Shown: positions 1 to 6,201 of the stretch, one piece after another | Layout of the letters: each line of letters opens with the position of its first letter | Position numbering within the stretch: position 1 is the stretch's first letter | Source: a bacterium | Lineage (GTDB): Bacteria > Methylomirabilota > Methylomirabilia > Methylomirabilales > 2-02-FULL-66-22 | Assembly: GCA_029580855.1 (NCBI GenBank) | Contig: JAKPQH010000018.1 | Location: forward strand, 1-37,449 | Length of the DNA: 37,449 bases | Direction of reading: 5' to 3' | Notes under the pieces: generated by a model | What the model was told of the DNA's origin: nothing | Seen by the model: the letters and a program-made list of their open reading frames with translations, nothing else | Database searches by the model: none | Position numbers and translations under genes: made by a program

Positions 1-1
1 C

Positions 2-235
2 GAGTTCACCATCAGCGGCTTCCAGGCGCGGCCGCTCCGCCAGCATTTGCCCGACCACTCAGGCCCGCAACTCTCGCGTCTCCTCAAGCGTCTGCGCACC
101 CACGGACTCATCAAGAAGATCGGGAAGCGCTACAAGTATTCCCTTACGACGCTCGGTCGGACCGTGGCCACCACGGCACTGAAACTGCGAGAACTCGTGG
201 TCATCCCGCTGCTCACCCAGCCGGGCGTCGCATGA
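2..235 (+). CDS. C-terminal end of a winged-helix DNA-binding protein (partial)
   Basis: The reading frame is open from the window edge and ends at TGA 233-235, giving the last 77 residues of a longer protein. The pattern L-RQHL, then QLSRLLKRLRTHGLI, then a basic turn (KKIGKRYKY) and LTTLGR is a winged-helix fold: recognition helix, wing, then the TTLGR strand-helix transition seen in MarR/ArsR-like domains. It should bind DNA. The N-terminal part is outside the window, so the full domain order cannot be stated. Similar C-terminal winged helices occur in proteins linked to mobile or multicopy genes in high-GC environmental bacteria; that link is from memory and uncertain. The debris that follows (peptidase fragment, broken toxin) fits an accessory, unstable locus. 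Confidence 0.55.
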   Translation, partial: EFTISGFQARPLRQHLPDHSGPQLSRLLKRLRTHGLIKKIGKRYKYSLTTLGRTVATTALKLRELVVIPLLTQPGVA

Positions 236-340
236 CACGCAAGTCTTGTCCCTTTTGCGCATGATCGGACTCGTAAGAGACTAACTCACTCTGCGCTCTT
301 TCTTGGGTCTGCTCCCCGGTACCGGTCCTTCATCCTTCCC

Positions 341-372
341 CAATTGCCGAGTTGCCCAATTGCCCAATCGCC
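341..372. repeat. Four tandem 8-nt units (CAATTGCC-like)
   Basis: Four contiguous 8-nt units read CAATTGCC, GAGTTGCC, CAATTGCC and CAATCGCC. They lie between genes. They belong to the same class of short phased intergenic repeats seen at 6091, 7765, 17174, 28077, 28895 and 29475. Confidence 0.75.
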
Positions 373-423
373 TTGTTGTTACTGCCCGCGGCCGCCTGCC
401 TGTTGCCAGCTGATTCTCTTCCG

Positions 424-552
424 TCCCTGCCGACAGCATCCCGCGGTCGAGGTTGTCGAGGTCCAGCTTCTCGTTGCAGGCGTGGGCGTTTTCGTCGGGG
501 AGGCCGATGCCCATTAGCAGGACAGGGTCATTGAGGGCCCTGACCAGGTTTG
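424..552 (-). pseudogene. Fragment of a second M20 peptidase gene
   Basis: On the minus strand this stretch reads LLMGIGLPDENAHACNEKLD, then LDNLDRGMLSA. That is nearly identical to the C-terminus of the intact M20 peptidase at 1490-2875 (LLMGIGLPDENAHAPNEKLD, LDNLHHGMLSA). The DNA is also clearly alike: compare 440-510 with 1556-1626. Similarity stops on both sides, and no catalytic N-terminal part is present. The residues upstream of LLMGIG differ from the intact gene, so this is a diverged paralogue rather than a recent copy. It is probably the remnant of a tandem M20 duplication broken by rearrangement. The rest of 236-764 shows only the 8-nt repeat and no convincing gene. Confidence 0.75.
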
Positions 553-764
553 GAGCGGTTATTAGGTGCGTAAGGATGATGGTCGGAGGGCCCGTCTCGT
601 CGCCGCGGGGCTACGCGGCACGCCGGAACCACGCTGTAACGGTCGATTCAGAGACTCGCGCTGGTGGCGAGACCTCTGAAATGATTTTCAAATTACGGGA
701 TGATTTCCGTTATCATAAACCACTTAAAGGGCTTGAGAAGGATTGGTGTTTCAGGGATCAAGCG

Positions 765-1001
765 ATGCCAAATCACGGACACGGATTGAGTATTGCCGAT
801 TATCAGGGCGCTCTGAAGACGCTGACCAGGGACGAGTTGGAGCGTTTGCACAAGACGCTCCTCGAGCGTCTGCAATCTATCACGCCGCCCGCGCCGGCGC
901 GAAGATCGCTTCTTGATCTGGAGGGGCTTGGGGCCGAGATGTGGGGCAGTCTGGACGCACAGCTCTACGTGGATCACGAACGTGATTCATGGACGTCATA
1001 G
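765..1001 (+). CDS. Antitoxin of a VapBC-like (PIN) toxin-antitoxin pair
   Basis: This small protein of 78 residues has a helical N-terminal half (LTRDELERLHKTLLERLQS) and a C-terminal toxin-binding-like tail with RRSLLDLEGLGAEMW, then DAQLYVDHERDSW. The pattern LL-L-GLG-E-W followed by DAQ-YV--ERDSW is typical of short antitoxins that pair with PIN-domain ribonucleases; I recognise the pattern but cannot name a Pfam family with certainty. The start at ATG 765 gives the usual antitoxin length; ATG 681 in the same frame is possible and would add 28 residues. Its last codons overlap the PIN gene start at 989 by 13 bases, the usual translational coupling of toxin-antitoxin operons. The toxin is broken, so the antitoxin is probably a relic. 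Confidence 0.65.
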   Translation: MPNHGHGLSIADYQGALKTLTRDELERLHKTLLERLQSITPPAPARRSLLDLEGLGAEMWGSLDAQLYVDHERDSWTS

Positions 1002-1279
1002 AGAGAATCGCCCGACGACCCGTCTTCATTGACACCGCGCCGTTCATCTACCTTATCGAGCGCCATCCGCGCTATCACCCCATCATCCGCCCGGTCTTTG
1101 AGTCTCTGTCGGTGGGATCCTTTGCTGGTGCGACGTCCGTTCTTACCCTGCTTGAAGTGCTCGTGCAACCGCTTCGAAACGGGCGGGCGGACCTGGCGCG
1201 GGAGTATCGGTCCATTCTGACGGAGTCGTCCGGGCTTCGGTTGATGCCCGTGACAGCCGACGTGGCGGAGCTGATCTAG
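989..1279 (+). pseudogene. Truncated PIN-domain (VapC-like) toxin
   Basis: PIN toxins are metal-dependent ribonucleases with a ring of acidic residues. The first two signatures are present: the Asp in VFIDTAPFIYLIE and the Glu in TSVLTLLEVLVQPL. The frame then stops at TAG 1277-1279 directly after VTADVAELI. In family members this point is followed by a helix and two more conserved acidic sites (commonly DA-H-AT and LTND). The bases after the stop read YRLK in the same frame, which looks like the expected continuation, but the conserved C-terminal motifs are not recognisable further on. At 96 residues it is about 40 short. I read it as an inactivated toxin with a nonsense change and C-terminal decay. 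It overlaps the antitoxin gene. Confidence 0.65.
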
Positions 1280-1440
1280 TACCGCCTCAAACCTGAAAAT
1301 GACCGCGTGCCACCCTTCGGCGTGGAGACCTCGTGGAAGCGCCGGAGTGTCCAGAATGGTGGGCGCGCCATCAACGTACATCTTGCCACACGCAGGGAAA
1401 AGAGAATCTGTGAAGGATTTTACTCGTCTTCAAACGAGAA

Positions 1441-1467
1441 GGCCCGGAGAGCAATGCTCTCCGGGCC
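1441..1467 (-). terminator. Rho-independent terminator of the M20 peptidase gene
   Basis: A perfect 12-bp inverted repeat (GGCCCGGAGAGC / GCTCTCCGGGCC) with a 3-nt loop lies 23 bases past the stop codon of the minus-strand peptidase gene. On the minus strand it is followed by TTCTCGTTT, a weak T-tract. Position, stem strength and orientation fit transcription termination. Confidence 0.75.
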
Positions 1468-1489
1468 GCTGCATGTTCTGAGACTTCAA

Positions 1490-2875
1490 CTAAGCCTTGC
1501 CCTTTCCCGTCTCCGCCAGCTCCTCGAACAGGTACGCTGCCGATAGCATGCCGTGGTGGAGGTTGTCGAGGTCCAGCTTCTCGTTGGGGGCGTGGGCGTT
1601 CTCGTCGGGCAACCCGATGCCCATCAAGAGGATGGGCGCCTTGAGCAGTCGGTCGAGGGTGGCGACGACCGGGATGGTGCCGCCCGTGCGGGTATAGACC
1701 GGCTTCTTTCCAAAGCCCTTCTCGATGGCGCGGGCGACGGCCTGGAGGGACGGGTGATCGGTGGGCACCAGCCAAGGTGTCCCGCGGCCCGAGACTTCGG
1801 TGACTTTCAGGCGGACGGTCTTGGGCGCGATGTGCTTGACGTGCCGAACGAACAGGCGGGCAATCTTGGTGGGGTCCTGGTTGGGGACGAGCCGCATGCT
1901 GATCTTGGCCATGGCGCGGCAGGGCAGGACGGTCTTGGCGCCCTCGCCGATGAAGCCGCTGTAGATCCCGTTCACCTCCAGCGTAGGGCGGGCCCAGAGG
2001 CGCTCCAGGGTCGTGAAGCCCTTCTCGCCGAAAAGCGCCGGCGCGCCCAGGTCCTTCTGGAATTTTTTTTCGCTGAAAGGCAGCCGCGCCAGCGCCCGCC
2101 GCTCCTCGGCCGGGAGTTTGCGCACGTCATCGTAAAAACCGGGGATCGTGATCCGGCCGTGGCGATCCTTGAGCTTGGAGAGCAGCTGCGCCAGCGCCAT
2201 GGCCGGATTCTCGACGGCGCCGCCGAAGCCTCCGGAGTGCAGATCGCTCTTGGCGACCTCCACGTCGATCTGGAAATACACCAGCCCGCGCAAGCCGACG
2301 GTGACGCCCGGCGCATCCTTGGCGATCATGGCCGTGTCCGAGATCACCACCACGTCGGCCCGGAGCGTGTCTTTGTGCTGGAGGATAAAGGGGTCCAGGT
2401 TGGGGCTGCCGATCTCCTCCTCGCCCTCGATGAGCAGCCGGACGTTCACGGGCAGGCGCCCGGTTGTCTTCAGGTGGGCCTCTAGGGCCTTGAGGTGCAT
2501 GAAGACCTGGCCCTTATCGTCCACCGCGCCGCGCGCATACAGCTCGCCATTCCGGACGGCCGGGTCGAAGGGGCCGGTGGTCCAGAGTTCCAGCGGCTCG
2601 GCCGGCTGGACGTCGTAATGGCCGTAGACGAGGGCCGTGGGCTTCCCCGCCGCGTGCAGCCAGTCGGCGTACACCACGGGGTGTCCGGCCGTGGGCAAGA
2701 TCCCCACGTGCTCCAACCCCATGCCGCGCATCTGTTCGACGAGCCACTCGGCGGCTTTCAGCATGTCCGCCTTGTGCTCGGACTTGGTGCTGACGCTGGG
2801 GATGCGGAGAAACCCCTTCAGTTCCTCCACGAACGCCGACCGCCGCTCCTCGATGTATTCGATGGCTGGGTGCAT
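1490..2875 (-). CDS. M20 family metallopeptidase (dipeptidase)
   Basis: This 461-residue cytoplasmic zinc peptidase of the M20 family probably cleaves dipeptides or related amides. Metal-site motifs are in order: GHYDVQP (His86, Asp88), RGAVDDKGQ (Asp119), EGEEEIGS (general base and ligand, about Glu153-Glu154), SDT (Asp180) and the late GLPDENAHAPNE, whose His is the last ligand. The dimerisation (lid) domain between about 190 and 310 carries the DLHSGGFGG signature. Length is normal for the carnosinase/DapE-like branch. The ATG is preceded by GGAGGATCCG on the minus strand, a good ribosome site. It is 40 bases downstream of the Nif3-like gene and likely co-transcribed. Substrate cannot be told from sequence. 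A decayed copy of its 3' end sits at 424-552. Confidence 0.9.
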   Translation of the reverse strand: MHPAIEYIEERRSAFVEELKGFLRIPSVSTKSEHKADMLKAAEWLVEQMRGMGLEHVGILPTAGHPVVYADWLHAAGKPTALVYGHYDVQPAEPLELWTTGPFDPAVRNGELYARGAVDDKGQVFMHLKALEAHLKTTGRLPVNVRLLIEGEEEIGSPNLDPFILQHKDTLRADVVVISDTAMIAKDAPGVTVGLRGLVYFQIDVEVAKSDLHSGGFGGAVENPAMALAQLLSKLKDRHGRITIPGFYDDVRKLPAEERRALARLPFSEKKFQKDLGAPALFGEKGFTTLERLWARPTLEVNGIYSGFIGEGAKTVLPCRAMAKISMRLVPNQDPTKIARLFVRHVKHIAPKTVRLKVTEVSGRGTPWLVPTDHPSLQAVARAIEKGFGKKPVYTRTGGTIPVVATLDRLLKAPILLMGIGLPDENAHAPNEKLDLDNLHHGMLSAAYLFEELAETGKGKA

Positions 2876-2915
2876 CGGATCCTCCGCGTGAGAAAAAACA
2901 GGGGAAACCCGCGCG

Positions 2916-3740
2916 TCACGGGACGACGATGCCGCCGGCGCGCGTGATGGAGAGGCCGAGCCGCTGCAACTCGTCCAGGAAAAAATTGATGCCGATGGAG
3001 TCGCTGGCCATGTGGCCGGTGACGACGAGATTGCCGGGGAGCTTCTGCTCCCGCGCCTCGCGCAGGTCGCCGTCGGGGAAGTGCATCATCAGCACGGTGC
3101 CGACCCCGGCGTCGAAGTAGGCACGCAGGACCTCCACGCCGCCGTTCGTGTACCCGCCGATGGCGACGGCCACGCGACCGGCCAGACGGTCGGGGGCGCC
3201 CAGACGCACCTGCGGCGTGGTGGCCGCCGCCCGGTGCTCGGGAAACTCCTGCAGCGCGGCGACAACGTCGGCCACCGAGGCCCGGCTGTTCGGATCGTTG
3301 AAGTGCGCCAGCTTCTCGGCGATCAGCCGGCGGGTGATGAGGTCGCACGGCACATGGATGTTCAGGAAGCCCAGCTTCAGCAGCTGGGCGGCCTGGACCA
3401 CGCGGAGGTAGTTCCGGGCGTGATTAGCCAGTTCCACCTGCTCCATGCGCCTCTGAATAGCGGCCTCGGCGCGGGCGATGGGCACGCCGCACTCCACCAT
3501 CTGCTCGATCTGGTTCCGCATCACCTGCCAGCCGTGCAGGCCGGCCGCCCCCTCCGGGTGATGGGTCAGCACGGCGTCGCACTTAAACGCCCGGGCCATC
3601 AACAAGTCGCTCACGTCGCAATCGACGGTCGCCAGCACCGTCTTGATGCTGTCGCTGCGGACATGGATGCCGGAGTCCCGCGGGATCTCGGCGAGATGGG
3701 CCAGATCCAACGCGACTTCCATGATGTCTTCGCTGGTCAT
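2916..3740 (-). CDS. Nif3-like dinuclear metal-centre protein
   Basis: A 274-residue protein resembling the Nif3/GTP cyclohydrolase I type 2 family, which forms toroidal hexamers with two metals per subunit; the true cellular role of the family is unsettled. The THHPEG motif (residues about 59-64) matches the HHP metal-binding segment. The C-terminal GHMASDSIGINFF segment matches the second His-containing metal segment. I chose ATG 3740, not the frame start at 3827, because GGGAGGC sits 5 bases upstream on the minus strand. It is the first gene of a two-gene minus-strand unit with the M20 peptidase. It diverges from the SAM-riboswitch operon across a 388-base spacer. Confidence 0.75.
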   Translation of the reverse strand: MTSEDIMEVALDLAHLAEIPRDSGIHVRSDSIKTVLATVDCDVSDLLMARAFKCDAVLTHHPEGAAGLHGWQVMRNQIEQMVECGVPIARAEAAIQRRMEQVELANHARNYLRVVQAAQLLKLGFLNIHVPCDLITRRLIAEKLAHFNDPNSRASVADVVAALQEFPEHRAAATTPQVRLGAPDRLAGRVAVAIGGYTNGGVEVLRAYFDAGVGTVLMMHFPDGDLREAREQKLPGNLVVTGHMASDSIGINFFLDELQRLGLSITRAGGIVVP

Positions 3741-3791
3741 GACGCCTCCCGTGGTCGCAAAGGTGCCAGGAAAATTCCCGGCTGGTGTCCT

Positions 3792-3820
3792 CCTGTAGCA
3801 CGACCCGGCCCGGCGGTCAA
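3792..3820 (-). promoter_or_regulatory. Candidate promoter of the Nif3-M20 unit
   Basis: Read on the minus strand, TTGACC (3815-3820) and TACAGG (3792-3797) are separated by 17 bases. The -35 is good and the -10 weak (3 of 6). It would give a leader of about 45 bases before ATG 3740. Confidence 0.35.
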
Positions 3821-3860
3821 GGTTCAAAACGCGGCGAACGGCGCGCCCGTGGAAATTCTG

Positions 3861-3889
3861 TTGACACCCGCGGCACGATCAAGTACAAA
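3861..3889 (+). promoter_or_regulatory. Promoter of the SAM riboswitch-importer operon
   Basis: A perfect -35 TTGACA (3861-3866), 17-base spacer, and -10 TACAAA (3884-3889, 4 of 6) lie immediately upstream of the riboswitch. The expected transcription start falls at about 3896, at the first bases of helix P1. Confidence 0.75.
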
Positions 3890-3897
3890 ACGCTACG

Positions 3898-4031
3898 CTT
3901 CTCATCCAGAGTGGCTGAGGGACTGGCCCTTCGAAGCCACGGCAACCCCGCTACGGTGGGGTGCCAACTCCTGCCCCACGACTGAGACCCGCGGCGTCGA
4001 GACGCGGGCGCCGGCGGGGATAGATGGGAAG
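3898..4031 (+). promoter_or_regulatory. SAM-I (S-box) riboswitch aptamer
   Basis: The aptamer carries the S-box signatures in order: CATCCAGAG at 3903, the GAGGGACTGGCCC block at 3917, GAAGCC and GGCAACC at 3933-3947, then GGTGCCAACTCCTG at 3960. Helix P1 is formed by 3898-3906 (CTTCTCATC) with 4023-4031 (GATGGGAAG, one G-U pair). The 3' strand of P1 can instead pair with the 5' half of the terminator stem at 4049-4057. Without SAM an antiterminator can therefore form; with SAM P1 sequesters it and the terminator folds. This is the standard S-box off-switch. It controls a peptide-type ABC importer, so the operon should be expressed when methionine/SAM is scarce. Confidence 0.95.
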
Positions 4032-4048
4032 GGGGATGCAAGCAGCCG

Positions 4049-4081
4049 CCCCTTCTCACGGTTTCGGTGGGAAGGGGTTTT
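4049..4081 (+). terminator. Riboswitch expression-platform terminator
   Basis: An 11-bp stem (4049-4059 with 4067-4077, one G-U pair) and a 7-nt loop are followed by TTTT at 4078-4081 and more T-rich sequence. It lies 18 bases past the aptamer and 47 bases before the permease gene. Its 5' half is complementary to the 3' strand of P1, which makes it conditional on SAM. Confidence 0.9.
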
Positions 4082-4128
4082 GGTTTCTTCGGGCGTGCGG
4101 GCGGGCCTGAAAGGATCGTTCGGTCGCA

Positions 4129-5100
4129 ATGGCAGGCTACCTTTTTCGACGGCTGTGGCAGTCGCTGCTGGTCCTCTTCGGGATCTCGATCATCATCTTC
4201 GCCATCCTGCACCTTTCCGGTGACCCGACGCTGCTGCTCTTGCCCCCGGAGGCGACGCAGGAGGATATCGATAACTTCCGGAAGATCATGGGGTTCGACG
4301 ATCCGCTCTTCATCCGCTGGCCGCCCTGGGAGTACCTGGACCCGCCCTGGCGCTTTCTGACCGACACGCAGTACGGCCGCTTCTTCGCGGGGGTCGTCCG
4401 CGGGGACTTCGGCAACTCGCTGCGTCACCAGCAGCCGGCGGTAGGGCTGGTGCTGGAGCGCATGCCAGCCACCGTGGAGCTTACGGTGGCCGCGATGCTG
4501 CTGGCGGTCGTCGTGGCAGTGCCGGTGGGTATCGTCTCCGCCGTGCGCCGCAACAGCGTTCTGGATCATACCGGGATGGTGCTGGCGCTGCTCGGGCAGT
4601 CCATGCCGGTCTACTGGCTGGGCATCATGTTCATTCTGCTCTTCGCCGTGCGTCTGAACCTCCTCCCCGCGTTCGGCTCCGGAAACTGGCAGCATCTCGT
4701 CCTGCCCGGTATCACGCTGGGCGCGTTCTCCATGGCCCGCATCGCGCGTCTGACGCGCTCCAGCATGCTGGAGGTGCTGGGGCAGGAGTACGTCCGTACG
4801 GCGCGGGCGAAAGGTGTGTCCGAGATCCGGGTGGTGCTGAAGCATACGCTGAAAAACGCTGCCATCCCCATCATCACGGTCATCGGTCTGGACCTCGGCA
4901 CCCTGCTCGGCGGCGCGGTCATCACGGAGACGATCTTCGCCTGGCCCGGTGTCGGCCGGCTGGCGGTCCAGGCCATCGCCAATCGCGACTACCCGGTGGT
5001 GCAGGCCGCAGTCTTCATGCTGGCCTCGATCTTCATTCTGATCAATTACCTGGTGGATGTGCTGTACACCTATGTGGACCCGCGCGTCGCATACAAGTAG
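4129..5100 (+). CDS. dppB: Peptide-type ABC transporter permease, DppB/OppB family
   Basis: A 323-residue inner-membrane permease of the dipeptide/oligopeptide/nickel importer class. The N-terminus (GYLFRRLWQSLLVLFGIS) is the usual first membrane helix with its arginine-rich start. At least five further hydrophobic segments follow. The cytoplasmic EAA loop that docks the ATPase is present (EYVRTARAKG, then LKHTLKNAAIP), and the C-terminus ends YVDPRVAYK as is common. It should form the channel with the next gene product. First gene of the SAM-riboswitch operon, with AAGGA 13 bases before ATG. The gene symbol reflects family only; the substrate may be peptides, a metal chelate or an amino acid derivative. 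Confidence 0.9.
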   Translation: MAGYLFRRLWQSLLVLFGISIIIFAILHLSGDPTLLLLPPEATQEDIDNFRKIMGFDDPLFIRWPPWEYLDPPWRFLTDTQYGRFFAGVVRGDFGNSLRHQQPAVGLVLERMPATVELTVAAMLLAVVVAVPVGIVSAVRRNSVLDHTGMVLALLGQSMPVYWLGIMFILLFAVRLNLLPAFGSGNWQHLVLPGITLGAFSMARIARLTRSSMLEVLGQEYVRTARAKGVSEIRVVLKHTLKNAAIPIITVIGLDLGTLLGGAVITETIFAWPGVGRLAVQAIANRDYPVVQAAVFMLASIFILINYLVDVLYTYVDPRVAYK

Positions 5101-5175
5101 CGACGCGCGAGATTACCACGGTCCGAGGGCCGCGGTGCCGCGGCTGCGGACCTCCGGCGTGGAACCGAGAACCCC

Positions 5176-6090
5176 GTGCCCGACGGCGCTCTGAGCATCG
5201 ACATCGGCAAGCCGACCGTATCCCCCGAGCGGCGCGAGGACCTCCGCCGTGTTTGGAAGGAACTGGTCCGTAACAAGGCGGCCATGATCGGTCTCGCGAT
5301 TGTGCTGGGCGTCGCCGGCGCTGCCGCGCTCGCCGGCTGGACGGCGCCCCGGGATCCCACCCTGCAGGAGATCACGAAGCGACTGAAACCGCCGGGATGG
5401 CACGGCGAGGACGGCAGGCTTGCGCTGCTGGGGACCGATCATCTGGGCCGGGACATTTTCAGCCGGCTCATCTTCGGCGCCCGCATCTCGCTCGTCATCG
5501 GCTTCTCGGCCGTGGCGCTGGCGGGGACGCTGGGCACCCTCCTGGGGCTCATTGCCGGCTACCGCGGCGGCCGCGTGGACGACTTCTGCATGCGGCTCAC
5601 CGACACGATGCTGGCCATGCCGTTCATCCTGCTGGCGCTGGCCGTGATCGCCGTCCTCGGCCCCAGCCTCAAAAACATCATCGTCGTCCTCGGCGTCACG
5701 AGTTGGGTCTCCTATGCCCGCGTGGTGCGGGCCGAGGTCCTCTCGCTCCGCGCCCGGGAGTTCATCGCGGCGACCCAGGCGCTGGGCAGCGGCGGGTGGC
5801 GGATCGTGTTTCGACATCTGCTGCCCAACGTCCTGACGCCGGTCATCGTCATCGCGACCCTGGAGGTCGCGCGGATGGTGATCCTCGAGTCGGCGCTGTC
5901 GTTTCTGGGCCTCGGCATTCCGCCCCCCACGCCGACCTGGGGCGGGATGCTGGCCGACGGTCGCGCGTACCTGTCCACGGCGTGGTGGCTGGCGACCTTT
6001 CCCGGGTTGTGCATCATGCTGACGGTGCTGGGGATCAATCTGTTGGGGGACTGGCTGCGCGACGTCCTGGATCCGCGGCTGCAGTTGTAG
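5176..6090 (+). CDS. dppC: Peptide-type ABC transporter permease, DppC/OppC family
   Basis: The second permease subunit, 304 residues. The N-terminal OppC-type segment (RRVWKELVRNKAAMIGLAIV) precedes the first membrane helix. The LLGTDHLGRDIFSRLIFGAR signature is diagnostic of DppC. The EAA loop (EFIAATQALG, then FRHLLPNVLTP) and the SFLGLGIPPPTPTWG segment follow in the usual order. GTG 5176 is the best start in frame; it lacks a strong ribosome site, so translation may depend on the upstream gene 75 bases away. It pairs with the preceding permease and the binding protein that follows. No ATP-binding subunits (DppD/DppF) are encoded nearby, so they must come from elsewhere or be shared. Confidence 0.9.
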   Translation: MPDGALSIDIGKPTVSPERREDLRRVWKELVRNKAAMIGLAIVLGVAGAAALAGWTAPRDPTLQEITKRLKPPGWHGEDGRLALLGTDHLGRDIFSRLIFGARISLVIGFSAVALAGTLGTLLGLIAGYRGGRVDDFCMRLTDTMLAMPFILLALAVIAVLGPSLKNIIVVLGVTSWVSYARVVRAEVLSLRAREFIAATQALGSGGWRIVFRHLLPNVLTPVIVIATLEVARMVILESALSFLGLGIPPPTPTWGGMLADGRAYLSTAWWLATFPGLCIMLTVLGINLLGDWLRDVLDPRLQL

Positions 6091-6139
6091 CCGTCGGCCG
6101 TCGGCTGCGTGGGTTGCACCGAACGCCGAACGCCGGTGG
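6091..6139. repeat. Intergenic 7-nt repeat element with mirrored arms
   Basis: Two CGTCGGC units (6092-6105) directly follow the permease stop codon. A downstream arm carries CCGAACG, CCGAACG and CCGGTGG (6119-6139). The reverse complement of the second arm resembles the first with a few mismatches, so an imperfect hairpin is possible. It lies inside the importer operon, before the binding-protein gene. Confidence 0.6.
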
Positions 6140-6201
6140 TTGACCGCTGCGAAACCGCGGCTGGCCTGGTAACGCAACGGCGCAAAAAAGGAGGGACCGC
6201 G

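Noticed and set aside
1307..1546. Plus-strand frame after the PIN stop codon as a separate gene
   Set aside because: It runs into the antisense of the M20 gene and across its terminator hairpin, with no domain and no ribosome site.
3741..3827. Upstream in-frame extension of the Nif3-like gene
   Set aside because: The extra 29 residues are not family-like, overlap the candidate promoter, and a good ribosome site precedes the internal ATG at 3740.
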